Assembly: GCA_021783435.1 (NCBI GenBank)
Contig: JAJXUC010000126.1
Coordinates: 1-11,471, forward strand
Reading direction: 5' to 3'
DNA: 11,471 nucleotides
From: Pseudomonadota bacterium
Lineage (GTDB): Bacteria; Pseudomonadota; Gammaproteobacteria; Burkholderiales; Burkholderiaceae
The translations under genes were made by a program, and so were the position numbers. A model generated the notes under the pieces. That model saw nothing but the letters and a program-made list of their open reading frames with translations. It searched no databases and had not been told where the DNA came from. Of the stretch, positions 1 to 5,531 are shown one piece after another; within the stretch, counting starts at the first letter, position 1, and each line of letters begins with the position of its first letter.

Positions 1-280
1 GCGCGGCAAGTCGAGGCAGCGCGATGCGCTCGCGATCGATCTGCAAAGCGCCCAGATGGTCCTGCAGGCGCGCCTGCGGCGGCAAAGGCTTTGGCACGTA
101 AGTGGCGCAGCCGGCGAGAACCAGCGCCAGGGCGGCGGCTGTCTGGCACAGCAGCATGCGGCGGGCGCGGTGGCGTTGCCTGCGCTCGCCGAGGACGAAA
201 AGGCCCAGCCGAGTGCTGTGCGGTCGCTGCTCGATCGCGCCTGAAGGCTTGGCGCGCTGAGGCTGCGCGGTGGAGTTCAT
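1..280 (-). CDS. Putative lipoprotein, N-terminal part (possible TolC-family outer-membrane factor)
   Basis: An open frame of 93 codons runs leftwards from an ATG at 280 off the window edge without a stop. The start overlaps the stop of the phosphatase gene as ATGA, so the two are probably translationally coupled. About 40 basic residues (rich in Arg) precede a hydrophobic stretch ending in a lipobox, LVLAGC, followed by ATYVPKPL. A second ATG at 157 would give a conventional lipoprotein signal peptide starting MLLCQTAAALALVLAGC and may be the true start. A Cys followed by a short Tyr/Pro-rich segment is typical of the outer-membrane factors of RND-type efflux systems, but too little of the protein is visible to prove this. 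Lipoprotein assignment is fairly sure; TolC family is a guess. Confidence 0.55.
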   Translation of the reverse strand, partial: MNSTAQPQRAKPSGAIEQRPHSTRLGLFVLGERRQRHRARRMLLCQTAAALALVLAGCATYVPKPLPPQARLQDHLGALQIDRERIALPRLAA

Positions 281-873
281 GCGCGGATCCAGTGTCTGGA
301 AATCAAGGGCCGGCCCAGCGTGCGGTAGGCCCAGTGCATCACGCCTGTGATGCGAGTCACGGGCGCGTGCCCCGCCCACAGGAGCAAGAGCGCGCTGGCC
401 AGGCTCACCAGGGCGGCGCCCGCCATGTCCACAGGCCAGTGCACGCCAAGATACACGCGCGCCCAAGCCACGGGAAGCCCAAGCAGCGCAAGGCCAGCGC
501 CAGCGCGGCGCCACCCGCGCGAGGCACAAAGGGCGAAGGCCGCACTCCAGATCACCGTGAGGTGGTCACTCGGAAAGCTGCTGTCTGCCGCATGTGCGAG
601 AAACTGATGCCCGACTGCGAGCGCAAAGGGGCGCGGTTCAAACCAGAATAGGCCGATGACCTGGTTGATCGCCAAGCCCGTGAGCGCGGCAAGCGCCGCG
701 AGCACGAGCGCCGTGCGCGGCGCTTGCGATCGCCACAACCAGCCTGCGGCGAGGAGCAGGGGCACCAGAAGAATCAGGTCCTGGGCGGCGATCCGCGCCA
801 GCACGAGCAGTCCCGCCGATGGGTTCGCACCTGCGTTGATCCAGGCAAAGAGCTGTGCGTTGAGGGTTTGCAT
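277..873 (-). CDS. PAP2-family phosphatase, undecaprenyl-diphosphatase (BcrC) type
   Basis: This is a 198-residue membrane phosphatase. The three signature motifs of the PAP2/lipid phosphatase superfamily are visible: FEPRP at 78-82, SFPSDH at 99-104 with the catalytic His104, and R139-x5-H145-x3-D149 in ARVYLGVHWPVD. Several hydrophobic segments (about residues 20-45, 53-75, 105-117, 124-140 and 150-168) fit a small inner-membrane protein. Family members of the BcrC/YbjG kind dephosphorylate undecaprenyl pyrophosphate at the periplasmic face to recycle the cell-wall carrier lipid and can confer bacitracin tolerance; that substrate is inferred from the PSDH form of motif 2 and the length. The start at 873 (MQTLNAQLF) is preferred to one 60 bp upstream because the extra 20 residues are Pro/Arg-rich and unlike the family. 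No good ribosome binding site is seen. Its stop overlaps the start of the lipoprotein gene. No evident link with phenol degradation. Confidence 0.82.
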   Translation of the reverse strand: MQTLNAQLFAWINAGANPSAGLLVLARIAAQDLILLVPLLLAAGWLWRSQAPRTALVLAALAALTGLAINQVIGLFWFEPRPFALAVGHQFLAHAADSSFPSDHLTVIWSAAFALCASRGWRRAGAGLALLGLPVAWARVYLGVHWPVDMAGAALVSLASALLLLWAGHAPVTRITGVMHWAYRTLGRPLISRHWIRA

Positions 874-990
874 GCGAGGGGTGCGTTCAGGGCGGGGGCA
901 GGGTGGGGCGGGCCAGATGGCACGGACAGCCACAGCCTAGAAGTGGAGAATTAGACCCAACTTAGCGTTCACCCAAGCGGCATGCCGTGC

Positions 991-1032
991 CCAGGCGCCC
1001 GATTGGCGCAACGCAGCCCCAAGGCTGCCTGG
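991..1032. other. GC-rich hairpins between the GntR gene and the phosphatase gene
   Basis: A perfect 6-bp stem with a 4-nt loop, GCAGCC-CCAA-GGCTGC, lies at 1013-1028. Next to it is a 5-bp stem, GCGCC-CGATT-GGCGC, at 995-1009, and outer CCAGG (991-995) could pair with CCTGG (1028-1032). They lie 24-65 bp beyond the stop of the GntR gene in its transcription direction and could slow or end transcription. No T-run follows on either strand, so this is not a canonical intrinsic terminator. The rest of 874-1055 shows nothing clear beyond a TCTAAT hexamer (950-955, minus strand), which is a weak -10 candidate for the phosphatase gene. Confidence 0.3.
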
Positions 1033-1055
1033 AGCCGGGCCGCGCGCCTTGGCCT

Positions 1056-1853
1056 TTAAAGGCGGCGGTCGCCGAAGGGATCGGCACCCGGTGGTGCATT
1101 TTGCAGCGTGGTGAGCGTTGTGCTGATGTGGTCTTCCAAAGCCAGGGCCGCGCGCGAATCGGCGCGGCGCATGGCGGCATCAAAGATCTCCGCATGCTCG
1201 CGGTGCACGTCGCGTTTGCTGTCTTCCAGACCGATGCAGAGGCGCCGGTACCGCTCGCCGTGCTGGGACAGGATGCGCAGCACGAGGTAAGTCCAGGGCG
1301 ATGCGGCCGCGGAGATCAGCTCTTCGTGGAAACGGCGGTTGCAGACTTCCCAGTCGGCACGTCGCTGCATCGATATGGGTTGCTCATAGGCTGTGAGTTG
1401 CTCATAGCTCTGGCGCACCCGCTGCTCCCAGTCCTGGTCACCATGACGCACGGATTCGCGCAGGGCGTCCACTTCAATGTGAATGCGCAGGCGTGTGATG
1501 GCCTCCAGATCGGCAAGGGACATCGGCGTGACGCGAAAGCCGCGCTGGCCTTCAGCGATGACCAGTGCGTCGCTGACCAGCCGGGTCAGCGCCTCGCGCA
1601 GCGTGCCGGCGCCCACGGCGTAATCGTCTTTCAGGTGTTCCACCCGCAGCTTGGCACCTGGCGGATAGTGGCCTTCAATAATGTGCTGGCGCAATTGCAA
1701 ATAGGCTTGCTCGGTGAGCGTGCGCGCAGAGCCCTTGGGTTGGGGCGCGGCGGGGGTGACATGCTCCTGGGCGGGTGCCGGTTGCGCGGGTGCCTGGGAC
1801 GCGAAATTCGTGAGCAACGCGTACAGTGGATGCGGGTGAGCGGTGTCGTTCAT
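1056..1853 (-). CDS. GntR-family (FadR/FCD subfamily) transcriptional regulator, probable repressor of the phenol genes
   Basis: The 265-residue protein has an Ala/Pro/Gln-rich N-terminal tail (1-43). It is followed by a GntR winged helix-turn-helix at about 45-108, with LTEQAYLQLRQHIIEGHYPPGAKL then LREALTRLVSDALV and the wing GQRGFRV. An all-helical FCD ligand domain covers about 115-245. His176, His198 and His220 stand where FCD domains usually bind a metal. The gene starts 7 bp after the stop of the DmpR-type activator on the same strand, so the two are probably co-transcribed and coupled. In Comamonas testosteroni a GntR protein (AphS/PhcS) encoded beside the phenol activator represses the phenol hydroxylase operon. 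By position and family this is its likely counterpart; sequence identity to AphS could not be checked. The effector may be a pathway intermediate, but that is not visible here. Confidence 0.88.
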   Translation of the reverse strand: MNDTAHPHPLYALLTNFASQAPAQPAPAQEHVTPAAPQPKGSARTLTEQAYLQLRQHIIEGHYPPGAKLRVEHLKDDYAVGAGTLREALTRLVSDALVIAEGQRGFRVTPMSLADLEAITRLRIHIEVDALRESVRHGDQDWEQRVRQSYEQLTAYEQPISMQRRADWEVCNRRFHEELISAAASPWTYLVLRILSQHGERYRRLCIGLEDSKRDVHREHAEIFDAAMRRADSRAALALEDHISTTLTTLQNAPPGADPFGDRRL

Positions 1854-1860
1854 GATGAGC

Positions 1861-3543
1861 CTAGCTGGCCTGGTTGCGTGCGAGGCGATAGCTGAGTTGG
1901 GCCCGCGTCAAGCCGAGCATGCGTGCAGCTGCCGAGAGATTGCCCTTGGCCTTGTCCACTGCTTCATGAAGCAAGGAGCGTTCCAGACCCTCCAGGCCTT
2001 CGCCGCAGTCCTGGAGCTGAGCGAGCAGAGAACCGCAATCCATCGCGCTTGGCCGGTGGTGGGCCAGTTGCCCCGTGGGGTCGATGGAGACGCCCTGCGG
2101 AAAACTCATGCCAGGGAAGAGATCCTGGGCATCGACGGCGCGGTGCGGCTTGGACAGGATCACGGCGCGTTCGACGAGGTTTTCCAGCTCGCGCACATTG
2201 CCCGGCCAGTCATGGTTGCGCATGGCCTCGTAGGCGTGGTCGGTCAGCATGGGCACGGGTTTGCCATGAAGCACGGCAAAGCGATCAAGCATGGCTTGGG
2301 CAAGCGGTTCGATGTCGTCGCGGCGCTGCCGCAGCGGGGGAATCAGCACCGGATAGACGTTGATGCGGTAGTACAGATCGGCGCGGAAGCGCCCATCCTT
2401 CACGGCAGCCTCCAAGTCCTGGTTGGTGGCTGCCACCAGACGCACGTCGACCTTGCGGCCTTGCGTGGATCCCAGCCGCTCCACTTCGCCTTCCTGAATC
2501 ACGCGCAGCAGCTTGGCCTGGGCCTGCAGGGGCAGCTCGCCGATTTCATCCAGGAAGAGGGTGCCGCCATGGGCGCGCTCAAACCGCCCCGAGCGCGCGG
2601 CCTGTGCGCCGGTATAGGCGCCTTTTTCCGCGCCGAACAACTCCGACTCGATCAGGTCGTGGGGAATGGCCGCGCAGTTGATGGCCACGAACGGTTTGTC
2701 GGCGCGCGTGCTCAAGGCATGCAACGCACGGGCGAAACGCTCCTTGCCCACGCCCGTCTCGCCGGTCAAAAGCACCGTGACCTGTGTGGACGCGGCGGTG
2801 TGTAGCAGCGCGTAGGCGTTCTTGAAGGCGTCGGACTGCCCGATCAGCTGGGTCTTGTTCGCTTCAGGCGAGATCTCCAGCCGCAGCGATTCCACCTGGG
2901 TCTGCAGCTCCTGGATCGTGCTGAGCATGGACCCGCCCTTGAAGTAGGAGGCCAGGTCCTCGGCGTCCTCCCACTCGTGCTGCGGCTTGCCCACGATGTG
3001 GCAGTGCGCATCGCCGCAGCCCACGCACGATGTTTCCTTGTAAAGGATGGGCTGCCCCATGAAGGCACTGGTGTAACCGGAGGCATAGCCGATGAGCATC
3101 CAGCACACCGGGTGCTCCTGCACGCCGAAGTCGCGTTTGTGGATCTCCGCCTCCCAGGAGTGGATCCACTCGAACTCGCCGTAAAAGGCTCCGGTCGTTG
3201 CATCGACCTCGAAGCGCAGGGGCGTGACCTGCACGGCACCCTCAAGCATGTGCAGCTGAGGGCCGACGACAAACATGTCATACAGCGAGGCGCTGCCCCG
3301 GATTTGGCGTGCCAACGCCGCATCGCGCTCGCCGGCGGCGAAGCCTGCGCGCGTGAAGCACCGGCGCGTTTGCTCCGTGCCCACGCTGTGCATGAGCTCC
3401 ATGCGCAGCGCGCCCAGCGCCGCCGTATGGATCAGCACCATGCGTTGGCCGGCCAGCCAGATGCGCCCGTCGCCTGCGGAAAAGTGAATCAGCCGCCGCA
3501 GGTCGGCGTCTGACGGCAGGGGTGGAAGCTTCGCCTTCGCCAT
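1861..3543 (-). CDS. dmpR: DmpR/XylR/MopR-type sigma-54-dependent phenol-responsive activator
   Basis: This 560-residue protein is an NtrC-class activator that binds phenol directly and then drives sigma-54 transcription of the divergent hydroxylase operon. The sensory A domain with its V4R part covers about 15-195. Aligned by eye with MopR at an offset of 8, the phenol-binding pair is kept as His98 and Trp126, and the zinc ligands as Cys147, Glu170, Cys173 and Cys181. A short linker (about 205-230) leads to the AAA+ domain with Walker A GETGVGKE at 261-268, the sigma-54 contact loop GAYTGA at 308-313 and Walker B GGTLFLDE at 326-333. A Fis-type helix-turn-helix (about 534-554, [21 protein letters not shown] region) ends the protein. 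The ATG at 3543 is chosen over one 33 bp upstream because GGAGA stands 5 nt before it. Length matches DmpR (about 563). The loop has Tyr in place of the usual Phe (GAFTGA). Confidence 0.96.
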   Translation of the reverse strand: MAKAKLPPLPSDADLRRLIHFSAGDGRIWLAGQRMVLIHTAALGALRMELMHSVGTEQTRRCFTRAGFAAGERDAALARQIRGSASLYDMFVVGPQLHMLEGAVQVTPLRFEVDATTGAFYGEFEWIHSWEAEIHKRDFGVQEHPVCWMLIGYASGYTSAFMGQPILYKETSCVGCGDAHCHIVGKPQHEWEDAEDLASYFKGGSMLSTIQELQTQVESLRLEISPEANKTQLIGQSDAFKNAYALLHTAASTQVTVLLTGETGVGKERFARALHALSTRADKPFVAINCAAIPHDLIESELFGAEKGAYTGAQAARSGRFERAHGGTLFLDEIGELPLQAQAKLLRVIQEGEVERLGSTQGRKVDVRLVAATNQDLEAAVKDGRFRADLYYRINVYPVLIPPLRQRRDDIEPLAQAMLDRFAVLHGKPVPMLTDHAYEAMRNHDWPGNVRELENLVERAVILSKPHRAVDAQDLFPGMSFPQGVSIDPTGQLAHHRPSAMDCGSLLAQLQDCGEGLEGLERSLLHEAVDKAKGNLSAAARMLGLTRAQLSYRLARNQAS

Positions 3544-3586
3544 GGTGTCTCCATCGAGATTATTCAAACTCGGCATTTGTCAAACA

Positions 3587-3616
3587 AAGATAGGACAGAT
3601 TTCATCATTTCGTCAA
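3587..3616 (-). promoter_or_regulatory. Candidate sigma-70 promoter of the activator gene
   Basis: On the minus strand TTGACG (3611-3616) and TATCTT (3587-3592) are separated by 18 bp, giving 5/6 and 4/6 matches to the -35 and -10 consensus. Transcription would start near 3580 and give a leader of about 35-40 nt before the ATG at 3543. The -35 element lies inside the proposed upstream activator site, which would allow the activator to repress its own gene, as reported for XylR at Pr. The assignment is by eye only. Confidence 0.35.
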
Positions 3617-3649
3617 ATGAGGGAACAACAGCGTCATGAAATGATAAAA
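3600..3649 (+). promoter_or_regulatory. Two candidate upstream activator sites (UAS) for the DmpR-type regulator
   Basis: Site 1 holds the perfect inverted repeat TCATTT-CGTC-AAATGA at 3605-3620. Site 2 holds TCAT-GAA-ATGA at 3634-3644. Site 1 and site 2 are themselves related as inverted copies: ATCATTTC (3604-3611) is the exact reverse complement of GAAATGAT (3638-3645). Their centres are about 27-29 bp apart, near three helical turns, and lie roughly 205 and 177 bp upstream of the predicted start site. Paired, helically phased sites at such distances are what XylR/DmpR activators use. The bases differ from the TTGATC-type halves known for DmpR and XylR, so the assignment rests on symmetry, spacing and position. 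Confidence 0.5.
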
Positions 3650-3658
3650 AGTCTCCAA

Positions 3659-3671
3659 AATCAAGATGTTG
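3659..3671 (+). promoter_or_regulatory. Candidate IHF binding site
   Basis: AATCAAGATGTTG matches the IHF consensus WATCARNNNNTTR at every defined position. It has an A-rich flank immediately upstream (3644-3660), which is common in natural IHF sites. It lies between the proposed activator sites and the -24/-12 promoter, about 150 bp upstream of the predicted start, where a bend would bring the activator to the polymerase. IHF dependence is established for related XylR and DmpR promoters. Confidence 0.5.
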
Positions 3672-3688
3672 CGGCGCACCAATTACCG

Positions 3689-3729
3689 ATCAATAGACCC
3701 GTGTTTACCCGTATATGGGGAGTATTGAT
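3689..3729. repeat. 41-bp dyad in the phenol promoter region, possible operator
   Basis: ATCAATAgaCCC (3689-3700) and GGGagTATTGAT (3718-3729) form an inverted repeat with ten of twelve positions paired, seven of them contiguous. A second near-palindrome, CCCGTATATGGG (3708-3719, 10 of 12 symmetric), lies off-centre within the span. The centre is about 108 bp upstream of the predicted start. The left arm contains GATCAA (3688-3693), the half-site sequence of DmpR/XylR sites, so a third activator site is possible. It could also be the operator of the GntR protein. Nothing in the sequence decides between these. Confidence 0.4.
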
Positions 3730-3790
3730 GGATTCGGCATGTCGGTGTTTTCCCGTAATTCTCGAGATTGTTGGATGCATTTCCCCGATC

Positions 3791-3806
3791 TGGCACGGTT
3801 GCTGCT
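3791..3806 (+). promoter_or_regulatory. Sigma-54 (-24/-12) promoter of the phenol hydroxylase operon
   Basis: TGGCACGGTTGCTGCT carries the invariant GG (3792-3793) and GC (3804-3805) with the required 10-bp spacing, and the -24 box TGGCAC is perfect. The -12 box reads CTGCT in place of TTGCW. Transcription is predicted to begin at about 3817, leaving a leader of about 17 nt that includes the AAGGAGA of dmpK. It points into the hydroxylase operon and away from a sigma-54 activator gene, which is the standard Po arrangement. Confidence 0.88.
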
Positions 3807-3833
3807 CCCAATGGAGCCAAGGAGATCGATGCG

Positions 3834-4070
3834 ATGCACAGGCAAACCGTGGAAACCACACCCGTCAAAGGCCGCGATGACTTCAACCCACAACACCGGT
3901 TTGTCAAGGTCACCGGCATCAACGCCCAGGGCTTTGTCGAATTTGAATTTGCCGTCGGCTCTCCCGAGCTCTGTGTCGAGCTGATGCTGCCTCCCGCGGC
4001 ATTCGAGGAGTTCTGCCTGACACAAAAGGCCGTGCGCCTGGACGCTCTGGGGCTCATGACCCGCCACTGA
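3834..4070 (+). CDS. dmpK: Phenol hydroxylase auxiliary subunit DmpK (P0)
   Basis: The protein has 78 residues. It is the first gene of the operon and has the small-protein core of the DmpK/PhK family: FVEFEFAVGSPELCVELMLP followed by AFEEFC. In Pseudomonas CF600 the corresponding protein is not needed for catalysis with purified components but is needed in vivo for assembling active oxygenase, probably by helping iron enter the DmpLNO core. The ATG at 3834 is preferred to one at 3768, because AAGGAGA stands 8 nt before it (3819-3825) and the earlier ATG lies upstream of the sigma-54 promoter. Family members are about 80-95 residues. A gap of 127 bp separates it from dmpL, which is wider than the other gaps in the operon. 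Confidence 0.9.
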   Translation: MHRQTVETTPVKGRDDFNPQHRFVKVTGINAQGFVEFEFAVGSPELCVELMLPPAAFEEFCLTQKAVRLDALGLMTRH

Positions 4071-4131
4071 ACGCACGGCGCGCGAGGCGGCGTTTGGGGC
4101 TCGTCTGGATGTGTCGCCGGGGTAGCACCGA

Positions 4132-4176
4132 AGTCCCCATTTGATCTGTTGACCTGACCACGTCCCCCCGGGGACT
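4132..4176 (+). other. Competing hairpins in the dmpK-dmpL gap
   Basis: GTCCCC (4162-4167) and GGGGAC (4170-4175) are a perfect 6-bp inverted repeat with only 2 nt between the arms. The right arm, read as GGGGACT (4170-4176), can instead pair over 7 bp with AGTCCCC at 4132-4138, enclosing a loop of 31 nt. The two pairings exclude each other. The structure ends 10 nt before the GAGGAG of dmpL (4186-4191). It could serve as an mRNA processing or stability element that sets the dmpK to dmpL ratio, but no T-run makes it a terminator. Confidence 0.35.
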
Positions 4177-4197
4177 CAAGACCACGAGGAGCAATCG

Positions 4198-5193
4198 ATG
4201 ACCATAGACCTGAAGACGGTGGATATCAAACCGCTGCGCCATACCTACGCCCATGTGGCGCAGCACATCGGCGCCGACAAGGCCGCTTCGCGCTACCTGG
4301 AAGGCACCATGGGGGCGCAGTCGGAGACCAATTTTCATTATCGTCCCACCTGGGATCCGGAGCATGCGCTGTTTGACGCCTCGCGCACTGCCATCGTGAT
4401 GAGCAACTGGTATGCGTTGAAGGATCCCCGCCAGTTCTATTACGCCTCATGGACGATGACCCGCGCGCGGCAGCAAGATGCCATGGAGTCCAACTTCGAG
4501 TTCGTCGAATCGCGCGGCATGATCGATCTCATCCCCCAGGAGGTGCGCGACCAGGCGCTTGCGGTGCTCATTCCATTGCGCCACGCGGCTTGGGGGGCGA
4601 ACATGAACAACTCGCAAATCTGCGCCACCGGCTATGGAACGGCCTTCACCGCCCCGGCCATGTTCCACGCAATGGACAACCTTGGGGCTGCCCAGTACCT
4701 CACGCGGCTGGCGCTCGCCATGGAGGGTCCTGATCGCCTGGATGCGGCCAAGGAGGCCTGGCTCGTCGACCCGGCTTGGCAGCCCCTTCGGCGCTACGTC
4801 GAAGACACGCTGGTCGTGCAGGATCCCGTGGAATTGTTCGTGGCCCAGAACGTGGCCCTTGACGGTCTGCTGTATCCGCTCATCTATGGCACTTTCGTGG
4901 ACGACCGCATTGCTCTTCAGGGCGGCAGCGCCGTGGCCATGCTCACGGCGTTCATGCCGGAGTGGCATGACGAATCCAACCGCTGGGTCGATGCCGTGAC
5001 AAAGATCATGGCAGCTGAGTCGGAGGACAACAAGGCCCTGCTGACCCGGTGGGTCCGCAACTGGGAAGAACAGGCAGCCAGTGCCCTGTTGCCGGTGGCG
5101 GAGATGGCGCTTCCAGGCACGGGGCGCGCCGCGCTGGACGAGGCACGCCAGCAGCTTCGCGCGCGTCTGGGCAAAACAGGCCTTGCCCTTTGA
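4198..5193 (+). CDS. dmpL: Phenol hydroxylase oxygenase beta subunit DmpL (P1)
   Basis: This is a 331-residue, ferritin-like, mostly helical subunit of the bacterial multicomponent monooxygenase class. It pairs with DmpN and DmpO in the (LNO)2 oxygenase that converts phenol to catechol, but it lacks the iron ligands itself. The start MTIDLKTVDIKPLRHTYAHV, the segments SRYLEGTMGAQSETNFHYRP and WDPEHALFD, and the central HAAWGANMNNSQICATGYGT are recognisable for the family. Length agrees with known DmpL/PhL proteins (about 330). The ATG at 4198 has GAGGAG 6 nt upstream. It is followed after 47 bp by dmpM. The C-terminal part is Ala/Arg/Leu-rich, as is usual. Confidence 0.96.
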   Translation: MTIDLKTVDIKPLRHTYAHVAQHIGADKAASRYLEGTMGAQSETNFHYRPTWDPEHALFDASRTAIVMSNWYALKDPRQFYYASWTMTRARQQDAMESNFEFVESRGMIDLIPQEVRDQALAVLIPLRHAAWGANMNNSQICATGYGTAFTAPAMFHAMDNLGAAQYLTRLALAMEGPDRLDAAKEAWLVDPAWQPLRRYVEDTLVVQDPVELFVAQNVALDGLLYPLIYGTFVDDRIALQGGSAVAMLTAFMPEWHDESNRWVDAVTKIMAAESEDNKALLTRWVRNWEEQAASALLPVAEMALPGTGRAALDEARQQLRARLGKTGLAL

Positions 5194-5240
5194 GCCCCAC
5201 AGCCATCCCTCTGCACCCAGCCCTTCGACGAGGAAACTTC

Positions 5241-5510
5241 ATGTCCAACGTATTTATCGCCTTTCAGGCCAACGAGGAGTCCCGCCCGGTGGTGGAGGCC
5301 ATCATGGCCGACAACCCCAACGCCACTGCGGTGGAATCGCCAGGCATGGTCAAGATCGATGCCCCGGGGCATCTGACCATCCGGCGCGAGAGCATCGAGG
5401 AGCGCACAGGCTCGCGCTACGACCTGCAGCAACTTCACATCAATCTCATCACCTTGTCGGGGCACATCGACGAGGACGACGACCAGTTCACGCTGAGCTG
5501 GAAGCACTGA
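5241..5510 (+). CDS. dmpM: Phenol hydroxylase regulatory (coupling) protein DmpM (P2)
   Basis: The product is an 89-residue, cofactor-free effector protein that docks on DmpN and tunes diiron reactivity and coupling of NADH use to hydroxylation. The sequence MSNVFIAFQANEESRPVVEAI, followed by ESPGMVKIDAPGHLTIRR and a DLQQLHINLITLSGHIDEDDD tail (split here for length), is that of the MmoB/DmpM family. The true start is the ATG at 5241 with GAGGA (5230-5234) 6 nt upstream; longer in-frame starts inside dmpL have no family support. The C-terminus is acidic (DEDDDQF), as in other DmpM proteins. It lies between dmpL and dmpN with 21 bp to the latter. Confidence 0.95.
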   Translation: MSNVFIAFQANEESRPVVEAIMADNPNATAVESPGMVKIDAPGHLTIRRESIEERTGSRYDLQQLHINLITLSGHIDEDDDQFTLSWKH

Positions 5511-5531
5511 ACACCCCCAAGGAGACCCTAG

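Noticed and set aside
1052..1063. 12-bp palindrome GCCTTTAAAGGC over the stop codon of the GntR gene
   Set aside because: No loop is possible for an RNA hairpin of use, there is no T-run, and it is not near a promoter; probably chance.
987..2805. Long plus-strand open frames (302 and 320 codons) opposite the two regulator genes
   Set aside because: The minus-strand frames carry clear GntR and sigma-54 activator motifs; the opposite frames have none and no ribosome binding sites worth noting.
3557..3583. Perfect TTGACA (minus strand, 3578-3583) as -35 of the activator promoter
   Set aside because: The only -10-like hexamer (TAATCT, 3557-3562) is at 15 bp spacing, and the start site would fall within or after the ribosome binding site of the gene. 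The TTGACG/TATCTT pair further upstream fits better.
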